13,068 nt of DNA from Rubrimonas sp036735545 (GTDB lineage: Bacteria; Pseudomonadota; Alphaproteobacteria; Rhodobacterales; Rhodobacteraceae): NCBI GenBank assembly GCA_036735545.1, contig DAINOD010000090.1, forward strand, positions 1-13,068, read 5' to 3'. Under the pieces are notes generated by a model, which saw only the letters and a list, made by a program, of their open reading frames with translations, did no database searches and was not told the DNA's origin. The translations under genes and the position numbers were made by a program. Positions 6,354-13,068 of this stretch are shown here, in pieces; position 1 is the first letter of the stretch, and each line of letters opens with the position of its first letter.

Positions 6354-6383
6354 CGGCCCGCGGCGGCGCGCCGCCGCGGGCCG
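6354..6383. terminator. 30-base perfect palindrome, likely two-way terminator
   Basis: Two exact 15-base arms (CGGCCCGCGGCGGCG and its reverse complement) meet with no spacer in the 36-base gap between the convergent ends of grpE and the CBS gene. The stem is almost pure G and C. There is no T run on either side, so termination would need Rho or act by a stall; the stem could also protect both 3' ends from exonucleases. Confidence 0.6.
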
Positions 6384-6385
6384 GC

Positions 6386-6820
6386 TCAGTAGCCCTTGAT
6401 CATGTCCTCGAGCGCCGACTTCTCCATCTCGATCTCCGACAGGCGATACTTCACGACGTCGCCGATCGAGAGGAATGCGTCGAGCTTGCCGTCGCGCAGC
6501 ACCGGCATGTGACGGAAGCGCCCCGTCGTCATCCGCTGCAGGATGTCCAGGCCGCGGTCGGCGACGGTGCAGGTCGCCACCTCCACCGTCATCACGCTGG
6601 AGACCGGCTTGGAAAGGCAGGCCGCGCCCATTTCCGCCAGCACGCGCACCACGTCGCGCTCCGAGATGATCCCCTCCACGCGCGCGCCGTCGCCGGAGAC
6701 CACCAGCGCGCCGATGCGGTGGTGCGCCAGCATCCGCACGCAATCGGCCATGGTGGCGTCGGGGCTGATGGTGCGGACGTCGCGGCTGCCCTTCTGCTGG
6801 AGAATGGCGGTGACGGTCAT
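6386..6820 (-). CDS. Tandem CBS-domain protein
   Basis: A 144-residue protein made almost only of a CBS pair (Bateman module). CBS1 spans about residues 14-63 (VRTISPDATMADCVRMLAHHRIGALVV, GIISERDVVRVLAE) and CBS2 about 74-128 (SSVMTVEVATCTVADRGLDILQRM, RFRHMPVLRDGKLDAFLSIGDVVKYRL). A short acidic helix ends the protein. Stand-alone CBS pairs bind adenine nucleotides and modulate partner proteins; the partner is not known here. No membrane segment or signal peptide. The ATG is preceded by GGGGAGAG at good spacing. The gene follows dctM on the same strand after 86 bases and is convergent with grpE. A role as an energy sensor for the TRAP system is only a guess from position. Confidence 0.93.
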   Translation of the reverse strand: MTVTAILQQKGSRDVRTISPDATMADCVRMLAHHRIGALVVSGDGARVEGIISERDVVRVLAEMGAACLSKPVSSVMTVEVATCTVADRGLDILQRMTTGRFRHMPVLRDGKLDAFLSIGDVVKYRLSEIEMEKSALEDMIKGY

Positions 6821-6833
6821 CGGCGTCTCTCCC

Positions 6834-6859
6834 CTTGTCGTCTTGTGATTGACGACAGG
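6834..6859 (-). promoter_or_regulatory. Hairpin in the leader of the CBS gene
   Basis: On the minus strand CCTGTCGTC and GACGACAAG enclose an 8-base A-rich loop (AATCACAA); TGTCGTC/GACGACA pair perfectly and the flanking bases pair across one bulge. The right arm runs into the GGGGAG ribosome site, so the stem could affect translation or serve as an operator. Confidence 0.35.
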
Positions 6860-6906
6860 ATGCGCGCGACGCCTCGCTCAGGCAACCGGCGAAGGCGGCG
6901 GCCGGG

Positions 6907-8271
6907 TCAGCCGCCGAACATCGCCCGCGGCAGCCATGTGACGAGATCGGGGAAGCGGAACACCAGCGCCACCGCCGCGACCTGGCACAGCACGAAGGGC
7001 AGTACGCCGCGATAAATGTCCATCGTCGTCACCTCCGGCGGGGCCACGCCTTTGAGGTAGAACAGCGAGAAACCTACCGGCGGCGTCAGGAACGACGTCT
7101 GCAGCGTCACGGCGAACAGCACGACGAACCACGTCAGGTCGAAGCCCAGCGCCGCCACCACCGGCGCCACCAGCGGCAGGATGATGAGCGAGATCTCCAG
7201 CCAATCTAGGAAAAAGCCGGCGAGGAAGGCGATGAACAGGATCGTGATGACGATCCCGTTCGGCCCGAAGGGGATGGCCTTCAGCGCGTCGCCGATGAAC
7301 TGGTCGCCGCCGAGCTGGCGCAGCACCACCGCGAACAGGGAGGCGCCGAGGAAGATGCCGAAGATGAAGGCGGTCGTGACGGTGGTCTTGTGCAGCACGT
7401 CGCGCAGGACCGGCAGGTTCAAACGCCCGTTGGCCAGCGCCAGCATGGCCGCGCCGAAGGCGCCGAGGCCCGAGGCCTCGGTCGGCGTCGCGATGCCGAA
7501 AAAGATCGACCCCAGCACGGCGAGGATCAGCAGCAGCGGGGGCAGCACCGCGACCAGCGTGTCGCCGATCAGACGTAGCGTGACGGGGTCGAGATCGGTC
7601 GGCGCCGGCGCCAGTTTCGGGCGCAGCGCCGCAGAAATGATCACATACGCGACGTAGATCAGGCCGAGCATCAGTCCCGGCACCAACGCGCCGAAGAACA
7701 GGTTGCCCACCGACATCGACAGCTGGTCCGCCATGATGATCAGCATGATCGATGGCGGAATGAGGATGCCCAGCGTGCCCGCCGAGGCGACGACGCCGGA
7801 CGCAAAGCCCTTGTCGTAGCCCTGCTGGAGCATGATCGGCATGGAGAGCATCGCCAGCAGCACCACCGAGGCGCCGACGATCCCCGTCGAGGCCGCGAGC
7901 AGGATGCCGATCAGCACCACCGCCAGCGCCAGCCCGCCGCGAAATCGGCCGAACAGCTGGACGAAGTTGACCATCAGCTTCTCTGTGACGCCGGACCGCT
8001 CCAGCATCAGGCCCATGAAGACGAACATGGGTAGCGCTACGAGTATCCAGTTCGACATCTGTGCATAGATGCGCTGCACGAAGATGTTGTAGATGCGGAA
8101 GCTGGTCAGGAAGTCGGTGTCCCAGTCCAGATACTCGGAGCCCAGCACCGCGATGACGGAGAAGGCCACCGCCACCCCGCCGAGCAGCCATGCGATCGGG
8201 AACCCCGTGAACAGCAGCACGATGAACGAGACGAGCATCGCAATGACGAGAAGTTCGTTCGTCTCGAACAT
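6907..8271 (-). CDS. dctM: TRAP transporter large permease (DctM family)
   Basis: A 454-residue inner-membrane protein, the ion-coupled transport subunit of a tripartite ATP-independent periplasmic system. It is hydrophobic from end to end, with about twelve membrane segments or hairpin tips. Family signatures seen: LLFTGFPIAWLLGGVAVAF near the start, LVALPMFVFMGLMLERSGV, GLALAVVLIGILLAASTGIVGASVVLLAMLSMP, GTLGILIPPSIMLIIMAD, SIFFGIATPTEASGLGAFGA and LQTSFLTPPVGFSLFYLKGV. The conserved GILIPPS and PTEASG loops are intact. The wording resembles the mannitol/chloroaromatic (FcbT) and 2-oxo-acid (Tak) subgroup. MFETNELLVIAML is the usual N-terminus; a longer frame upstream overlaps dctQ and is discounted. 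It follows dctQ after 41 bases in the same operon. Confidence 0.96.
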   Translation of the reverse strand: MFETNELLVIAMLVSFIVLLFTGFPIAWLLGGVAVAFSVIAVLGSEYLDWDTDFLTSFRIYNIFVQRIYAQMSNWILVALPMFVFMGLMLERSGVTEKLMVNFVQLFGRFRGGLALAVVLIGILLAASTGIVGASVVLLAMLSMPIMLQQGYDKGFASGVVASAGTLGILIPPSIMLIIMADQLSMSVGNLFFGALVPGLMLGLIYVAYVIISAALRPKLAPAPTDLDPVTLRLIGDTLVAVLPPLLLILAVLGSIFFGIATPTEASGLGAFGAAMLALANGRLNLPVLRDVLHKTTVTTAFIFGIFLGASLFAVVLRQLGGDQFIGDALKAIPFGPNGIVITILFIAFLAGFFLDWLEISLIILPLVAPVVAALGFDLTWFVVLFAVTLQTSFLTPPVGFSLFYLKGVAPPEVTTMDIYRGVLPFVLCQVAAVALVFRFPDLVTWLPRAMFGG

Positions 8272-8312
8272 GGGGCCTGTTCCGTGAGGGGTCGCGCCGG
8301 CGGCGGGCGCCG

Positions 8313-8900
8313 TCAGCGACCGAAGGTGGGCGAAAGCAGCGCCGCGATCACGCGCGACAGCCGCGACAGCGTGGCGACCGCGAGCAGGCCGAACGCGAGC
8401 AGGATGACCGCCTTTATCGCCCAGCGGTTGGTGAGCCCACCCGGGGCGGCGGAGACTTCGTTGATGGTCCAGGACCGCAGCACGAAGGGCCAACCGTAGT
8501 TCAGCACGATCACGCACAGCGGCAGCACGAACAGCACCAGCCCCGCGGCCTCGATCCACGCGCGGGTGCGCGGGCTGAAGCCGTCCGCGAGCACGTCGAC
8601 GCGCACGTGGCCGTCCACCGTCAGCGCATACGAGATGCCAAGCATGAACCCGACAGCGTAGAGGTGCCACTGCGCCTCCTCCATCGCGATGAAGTTCGTG
8701 CCCAGCGCGTAGCGCAGGGTCACGTTGACTACGATCAGCGCGACAAGCAGGACCCACGACCAATCCACGACGGCCGCGAGCCAGCCGAGCACGGTGTCCG
8801 TCACCCGCGACAAGGCGGTGCTCGGGAAACTGAGCGTGTGGCCGCGGGCGCTCTTGGCTTCCACGGCCTCGAGGTCGAGGGAGACCTTGAATTCGGTCAT
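8313..8900 (-). CDS. dctQ: TRAP transporter small permease (DctQ family)
   Basis: A 195-residue inner-membrane protein with four predicted helices: about residues 38-62, 78-95, 115-135 and 159-180. The typical DctQ features are NVTLRYALGTNFIAMEEAQWHLYAVGFMLGISYAL, including the conserved Glu74-Glu75 and Trp78 at the start of the second helix, then DGHVRVDVL and RWAIKAVILLAFGLL. It partners with the large permease to form the membrane unit that receives substrate from DctP. The N-terminal 30 residues are a soluble extension. The inserted loop SWTINEVSAAPGGLTNRW is typical of the 2-oxo-acid/mannitol-type branch. The ribosome site is weak. It lies between dctP (71 bases upstream) and dctM (41 bases downstream). 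Confidence 0.95.
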   Translation of the reverse strand: MTEFKVSLDLEAVEAKSARGHTLSFPSTALSRVTDTVLGWLAAVVDWSWVLLVALIVVNVTLRYALGTNFIAMEEAQWHLYAVGFMLGISYALTVDGHVRVDVLADGFSPRTRAWIEAAGLVLFVLPLCVIVLNYGWPFVLRSWTINEVSAAPGGLTNRWAIKAVILLAFGLLAVATLSRLSRVIAALLSPTFGR

Positions 8901-8920
8901 GTGCTGCGCCCCGCGAAAGG

Positions 8921-8944
8921 CGACGCCGGCCGGGGCCGGCGTCG
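8921..8944 (-). promoter_or_regulatory. Strong hairpin between dctP and dctQ
   Basis: Two perfect 11-base arms (CGACGCCGGCC and its complement) around a 2-base centre lie 27 bases after the dctP stop. No T run follows. Such stems after a binding-protein gene commonly stabilise its mRNA or act as partial terminators, giving more binding protein than permease. Confidence 0.5.
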
Positions 8945-8971
8945 TGGCTCAGGTGTGGGTCGACGAGACGT

Positions 8972-10051
8972 TCACTGGGTGGTGTAGACGTTCTCGCGCA
9001 GCCAGCTGCGGGGCAGATAGCCCATCTCCTTCCAGGGGCTCAGCTCCTTCTGGAAGGCCATCATCGAGGCGTAGACCTTGCCGAACTGCTCGTCGGAAGC
9101 CGAACGACGCTCCATGACGCGCTGGGTGGCGTCGTAGAAGGCGCGCAGCGTGTCGTCGTCATAGGTGCGCACGTTCACGCCCAGCTCCTCGAACTCGGCG
9201 ATCACGGCGCCCTGCAGGGCCTCGGCGCGCGCGATCGCATAGCCCATGCCGGCGCGGCAGGCGAGTTCGATCATCCCCTGGGTCTGTTCGTCCAGATCGT
9301 TCCAGACGTCCAGGTTGACGTAGAGGAACTGGTTGGTCGAAGGCTGGTGCCAGCCCGGCAGGTAGTAATACTTGGCGATCTGGTAGAAGCCGAGCTGCTT
9401 GTCGACCGTCGGCAGCGAGAACTCGGTGGCGTCGAGCACGCCGGTCTCCAGCGCCTGATAGAGCTCGCCGCCCGGCAGCATCGTCACCGACATGCCGAAC
9501 TCGCTCATGATCTCGCCGCCGACGCCCGCGGCGCGGAACTTCATGCCGGCGAAGTCTTCGGGGCCGGTCACTTCATTGCGGAACCAGCCCGCCGCCTCGG
9601 GGCTGATCGTGCCGCAGGGGATCGGGTAGACGTTGTGGGGCGCGAAGGTCTCGTTCAGCAGTTCGCGGCCGCCGTGGAAGTCCAGCCACGCCATGAAGTC
9701 GGTCGATTCCAGGCCGAAGGGCGTTGCGCCGAACAGCGCAGAGGCCGGCACCTGGCCGATCTCGTAGCCCATCCACGAATAGCCGGCGTCGACGGCGCCC
9801 GTGGAGACGTTCTCGAAGATCGACAGCGCCGGGATCACGGCGCCCGGCTCGGCGACCTGCAGGTCGATGCTCCCGCCCGACACGGTGCGGAGCTGGTCGG
9901 CGACCCAGGGCATGGTGTCGCCCAGCGCGGTCAGCGTCGAGGCGAAGCTCATCGGCACCTGCCAGCGGACGCGCTGCTGCGCATCCGCGGGGGCGGCGAC
10001 GAGAACGGCTGCGGCGACCGCCGAGCCCAGAAGCACGGTTGTTTTCGTCAT
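8972..10051 (-). CDS. dctP: TRAP transporter periplasmic substrate-binding protein (DctP/TakP-like)
   Basis: A 359-residue exported protein. The signal peptide is residues 1-24, ending in PADA before QQRVRWQVP. The mature protein shows the DctP family order: PMSFASTLTALGDTMPWVADQLRTVSGG, VSTGAVDAGYSWMGYEIG, FAGMKFRAAGVGGEIMSEFG with Arg173, the likely carboxylate-clamping arginine of the family, then LPGGELYQALETGVLDATEFSLP and YYYLPGWHQP. The last signature resembles the TakP (2-oxo acid) and FcbT1 branch, so a carboxylated organic substrate is likely; the exact one is not determined. Conserved Cys146 and Cys265 could form a disulphide (inference). AGGGAG lies nine bases before the ATG. It is the first gene of the dctPQM operon, with its own AT-rich upstream region. 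Confidence 0.95.
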   Translation of the reverse strand: MTKTTVLLGSAVAAAVLVAAPADAQQRVRWQVPMSFASTLTALGDTMPWVADQLRTVSGGSIDLQVAEPGAVIPALSIFENVSTGAVDAGYSWMGYEIGQVPASALFGATPFGLESTDFMAWLDFHGGRELLNETFAPHNVYPIPCGTISPEAAGWFRNEVTGPEDFAGMKFRAAGVGGEIMSEFGMSVTMLPGGELYQALETGVLDATEFSLPTVDKQLGFYQIAKYYYLPGWHQPSTNQFLYVNLDVWNDLDEQTQGMIELACRAGMGYAIARAEALQGAVIAEFEELGVNVRTYDDDTLRAFYDATQRVMERRSASDEQFGKVYASMMAFQKELSPWKEMGYLPRSWLRENVYTTQ

Positions 10052-10110
10052 ATCTTTGACTCCCTGACGTCTGGATTATTATTTTGTTGCGTTGGCTTAG
10101 ACCGGCGGCG
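10052..10110 (-). promoter_or_regulatory. AT-rich leader and possible promoter of dctPQM
   Basis: The 134 bases between the kinase stop and the dctP start contain the most AT-rich spot in the window (AAAATAATAAT on the minus strand, 10075-10085). AATAAT there matches five of six bases of a -10 box, but no good -35 is at 17 bases. The AGGGAG ribosome site follows. A separate promoter for the transporter is plausible. Confidence 0.35.
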
Positions 10111-10185
10111 GCCATACGTCAACGCTGGCGCGCCGTGCGGGCGGCGCCGGTTTCGTCGGTCGGCGTTTCCTCGTGGAGGCGGTGG

Positions 10186-11691
10186 TCAGGCCTGGGGCAG
10201 GGTGACGGCGATGCGCGTGCCCACGCCGACCGCGCTCTCGACGCCGATGGCCCCGCCGTGCCTCTCGACAAGCTGTTTCGCGAGCGCCAGCCCCAGCCCG
10301 ACGCCTTCGTGGATGCGCGTCACGCCGCCGTCGACCTGCTCGAAGGGGGCGAAGACATCGGCGACATGCTCGGCCGGAATGCCGATGCCGGTGTCGGCGA
10401 CGACGGTCCTGAGGGTCGCGCCGTCTCGCGCCAGCGACACCGAGACGCGCCCGCCGTCGTTCGTGAACTTGATCGCGTTGCCAATGATGTTGACGAAGAC
10501 CTGGGTCAGCTGCTTGCGGTCGCCGTGCAGGCCGCAGCCGTCGGGCGCGTCGACATCCATATCCACGCCCCGCCGGGCGGCGGCGGCGCGCAGGAACTCG
10601 GCGGCCTCGCGCACGATCCCGCCCAGATCGACCGGCTCGCCTTGCCCGACGGGCGGCGTGACGGCGTTGTGGGCGAATTCCAGCACGTCCTCGACCAGGC
10701 TCAGCAGACGCCGCCCGCTCGTCTCGATCTCGTTCAGGCAGCCGAGGTGACGGGAGTCGATGCGGTCGGCGACGCTGAACTTCAGGACCGACGACAGCCC
10801 GATGACCGCGTTCAACGGTGTTCGGAACTCGTGGCTCATGCGGGCGAGGAATTCGCTCTTGGCCAGGTCCGCCTTGCGCGCCTCGCTCAGCGCCGCGTCC
10901 AGTTCGGCGTTGCGCCGCTCCAGCTTGCCCAGCGTCGCCATCAGCGCCGCGCGCGCCGCGCCCGCGTCCGCCTCCGCCGCGCGGCTGGCGGTGACGTCCT
11001 CGCCAGAGCCGCGAAAGCCCAGAAAGGCGCCGTTCGCGGGGTCGAACAGCGGCATCCCGGTGAGCAGGAACACCCGCTCCGCGTCCTCGACGACCATGCG
11101 GAAGGGCTGCCGGCGGAAGATCGCGCGCAGCCGCGGCGAGGGCGGCCGCGCCCGGCCCTCCTGCACGAAGGCGCCCAGATCGAAAAGGCTGCGCCCCTGC
11201 GCGGCGCGCGCGGCGTCGGGCCCGGCGGCGCGCAGCGCGAAGTGGGTCAGACGCCACTCGGCGTCGGTCTCCCACACGCAGTCCGAGATCAGCGACATCA
11301 GGTCGCCCGAGCGCTGGCGCAACTCGCGCAGGGCGTGCAGCGCGCGCGTCTCCGCCGTGATCTCCGCGACCGCGGCGAGCGCGAAGGCGCCGTCGCTCTC
11401 CTCGACCAGACTCAGCCGCTGGACGAAGGCTCGCGGGGCGTCGGAGGGCCCGAACTCCACCCGCCGGCGGGCGGCGCGACCGTTGACGAACAGGCGGCGC
11501 AGGTCCTCCGGGTCGGCCAGCGCGGCGGGGCCCAGCTCCGCCGCGAGGCGCTCGGCGGCGGGATTGGCCCAGACCCGCGCGCCGCCGGGGTCGAAAGCGG
11601 CGCAGGGGGCCCCGCCCAGCGCCGCGGCCTGTGCGAACAGCGACGGCGCCGCCGTGGGCGAGGCCGCGGCGGCGGCGCGTCCGGGGTTCAT
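10186..11691 (-). CDS. Soluble PAS-domain sensor histidine kinase
   Basis: A 501-residue kinase without signal peptide or membrane segment, so it likely senses a cytoplasmic cue. Two divergent PAS-like regions lie at about residues 16-115 and 131-237 (WETDAEWRLTHF, FLLTGMPLFDPANGAFLGFRGSGEDVT). A coiled coil at 238-277 leads into the HisKA domain with SEFLARMSHEFRTPLNAVIGLS, phospho-acceptor His287. The ATPase domain has N box NIIGNAIKFT (401-410), G1 DTGIGIP (433-439) and G2 GVGLGLAL (463-470), all intact. There is no receiver domain, and no response regulator gene in the window, so the partner is unlinked. The ATG overlaps the stop of the EAL gene as ATGA and lacks a ribosome site, so it is coupled to that gene; the frame is open further upstream but would overlap the EAL gene deeply. 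Confidence 0.92.
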   Translation of the reverse strand: MNPGRAAAAASPTAAPSLFAQAAALGGAPCAAFDPGGARVWANPAAERLAAELGPAALADPEDLRRLFVNGRAARRRVEFGPSDAPRAFVQRLSLVEESDGAFALAAVAEITAETRALHALRELRQRSGDLMSLISDCVWETDAEWRLTHFALRAAGPDAARAAQGRSLFDLGAFVQEGRARPPSPRLRAIFRRQPFRMVVEDAERVFLLTGMPLFDPANGAFLGFRGSGEDVTASRAAEADAGAARAALMATLGKLERRNAELDAALSEARKADLAKSEFLARMSHEFRTPLNAVIGLSSVLKFSVADRIDSRHLGCLNEIETSGRRLLSLVEDVLEFAHNAVTPPVGQGEPVDLGGIVREAAEFLRAAAARRGVDMDVDAPDGCGLHGDRKQLTQVFVNIIGNAIKFTNDGGRVSVSLARDGATLRTVVADTGIGIPAEHVADVFAPFEQVDGGVTRIHEGVGLGLALAKQLVERHGGAIGVESAVGVGTRIAVTLPQA

Positions 11692-12743
11692 GCGGCGGCG
11701 GGGACGGCCAGGGCGGCGACGTGCGGCCCCTGAACGTAGGAGGCGCCATGGGCGTAGGCCCACTCGCAGTCCTGCGCGTCCACGACGCCGGAGACGACGG
11801 TCTCGATCTGCAGCCGCTGCGCGATCTCGAGCATCTTGCGCGCCACCACCTCCTTGAAGGCGTCGCGCGCGAGCCCGTCGGTCATGGTGGCGTCGAGGAA
11901 CAGCACGTCCGGTCGCAGCCGCTGCAGCATGTCGAAGGAGATGGTGCGCTCGGCTGAAAGGCACATGGCCGTGCGAAAGCCGTTGTCGCGGTAGTAGCGC
12001 AGCACGCCGTCGAGGTGGTCCACGTCGCCCCCGGCCTCGGCCGGCAGGATGGTGAAGACGATGTCCTCACGCGGCAGGCCCTGACGCTCGGCCTCCGCGA
12101 CCGTGGTGCGCAGGCAGTATTTCGGGTCGTAGATCGCCGAAGGCGAGAAGCCGATGAAGACCGGCGTGTCGAGCGCCGCGGCCCGCGCCGCGCGGATCGA
12201 ACTGATGCGGGCCTGCCGGTCGAGAACGAAAAGCAGGTCCGCGCTGTCGGCGAGGTCGAACAGGCACGGCGCGCTCACGGCCCGCCCCTCGGGGTCGATG
12301 GCGCGCACCCGCGCCTCGTGGGCGTGGATCTCGCCCGGCGCGTCGGCGTGGGCGATGGGCGAGAAGCCGACCTCCAGCGCCTCCGCGGCGATCCGGGCGA
12401 TCAGCCAGCGATTGCGCCAGCGCGCCGCGTGCTGGCTGAGCGTCAGCACCTCGGCGAAGTCGGCCAGCGCCAGCGGCGCGCCCTGCGGCTTCATCACGAC
12501 GCGCGTGGCGGCGCGCTCGATGCGCGACAGGCCGGCCTCGAAGGCGTCCAGCGCCGCGGCCATGCCGCCGGCCGCGACGTCCACCGAGACGCCGCCGCCC
12601 GGGCCCGTTTCGGCGGCCCCGACGCCGCTTTTCGCCGCGATCGACGTCAGCTTGCCGGCGGAGTGTCCCAGCGGCGCCCACAGATGCAGGGTCGCGGGTC
12701 CCTCCAGCAGGTCGGGAACGCTCTCGCAGCGGCGGCAGGTCAT
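11688..12743 (-). CDS. Degenerate EAL-domain protein with N-terminal CxxC, probably not catalytic
   Basis: A 351-residue soluble protein. It starts MTCRRCESVP, a CxxC pair that may bind metal or be redox active, then a poorly conserved segment to about residue 112. The rest (113-345) has the EAL fold pattern: FSPIAHADAPGEIHAHEARVRAID, PVFIGFSPSAIYDPKYCLRTTV, RPDVLFLDATM and the final GASYVQGPHVA. EAL enzymes hydrolyse cyclic di-GMP, but most catalytic positions are changed: EAL reads Glu143-Ala-Arg, the Asn of the N-L-S-P motif is Gly198, the ExxE metal site is T231-I-L-P, the DDFG motif is missing, and AEGVE is V-S318-GVV. It is therefore probably a binding or docking module. A CGGAG ribosome site precedes the ATG. 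It is translationally coupled to the histidine kinase downstream, suggesting a shared signalling task. Confidence 0.85.
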   Translation of the reverse strand: MTCRRCESVPDLLEGPATLHLWAPLGHSAGKLTSIAAKSGVGAAETGPGGGVSVDVAAGGMAAALDAFEAGLSRIERAATRVVMKPQGAPLALADFAEVLTLSQHAARWRNRWLIARIAAEALEVGFSPIAHADAPGEIHAHEARVRAIDPEGRAVSAPCLFDLADSADLLFVLDRQARISSIRAARAAALDTPVFIGFSPSAIYDPKYCLRTTVAEAERQGLPREDIVFTILPAEAGGDVDHLDGVLRYYRDNGFRTAMCLSAERTISFDMLQRLRPDVLFLDATMTDGLARDAFKEVVARKMLEIAQRLQIETVVSGVVDAQDCEWAYAHGASYVQGPHVAALAVPAAA

Positions 12744-12820
12744 CGGGCGGCTCCGGTCGGCGAAATGGCACGCCGCCGGACCATGGGTCGCGTCGATCTA
12801 CGCGCGGTTAATGCGCCGCG

Positions 12821-13068
<248 letters not shown>

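Noticed and set aside
8272..8763. N-terminal extension of dctM
   Set aside because: It overlaps dctQ out of frame; the family N-terminus begins at MFETNELL.
10084..11733. Long plus- and minus-strand open frames opposite or out of frame with the histidine kinase
   Set aside because: The kinase frame has all H, N, G1 and G2 boxes; the others have none and show repetitive Arg/Gly/Ala content.
12744..12820. Terminator after uvrA
   Set aside because: Only imperfect short GC pairings (around GCGCGGTTAATGCGCCGCG) and no T run; not convincing.

Overview
The window is a very GC-rich (roughly 70%) bacterial chromosome segment. It most resembles an alphaproteobacterium of the Rhodobacterales type: HrcA has the wording typical of that group, hrcA-grpE and def-fmt are paired, TRAP transport is prominent, and many genes abut or overlap by ATGA. 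This placement comes from recalled family resemblance, not a search. No rRNA, tRNA, CRISPR array, insertion sequence, phage gene or origin was seen. No gene-free stretch exceeds 300 bases; the longest gaps, about 135 bases, hold promoters or leaders.

Left part (1-3975). The window opens inside the 3' end of an SbtA-type sodium/bicarbonate symporter gene. It faces, tail to tail and 7 bases away, a minus-strand gene for its PII-like partner SbtB. Then a plus-strand run begins: peptide deformylase (def) and methionyl-tRNA formyltransferase (fmt), overlapping by ATGA and handling the formyl group of initiator methionine, followed by a 79-residue membrane protein and an FGGY-type sugar kinase.

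Middle (3984-6820). A minus-strand exported SYLF-domain lipid-binding protein faces the kinase tail and is divergent from hrcA. hrcA and grpE form a heat-shock pair. A 30-base perfect palindrome separates grpE from a convergent twin-CBS-domain gene.

Right part (6907-13068), all minus strand, read from right to left: the 3' end of uvrA; a degenerate EAL-domain protein overlapping by ATGA a soluble PAS histidine kinase; then a complete TRAP transporter in the order dctP (binding protein), dctQ (small permease), dctM (large permease), followed by the CBS gene. The EAL/kinase pair lies directly upstream of the transporter, so a sensing role is possible but unproven.

The observations most worth a second look are the SbtB homologue that stops where the redox/R-loop tail should be, the EAL protein that has lost most catalytic positions and is coupled to a histidine kinase, and an identical promoter-to-ATG geometry in front of def and hrcA suggesting leaderless mRNAs. 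I found no convincing wholly new system.
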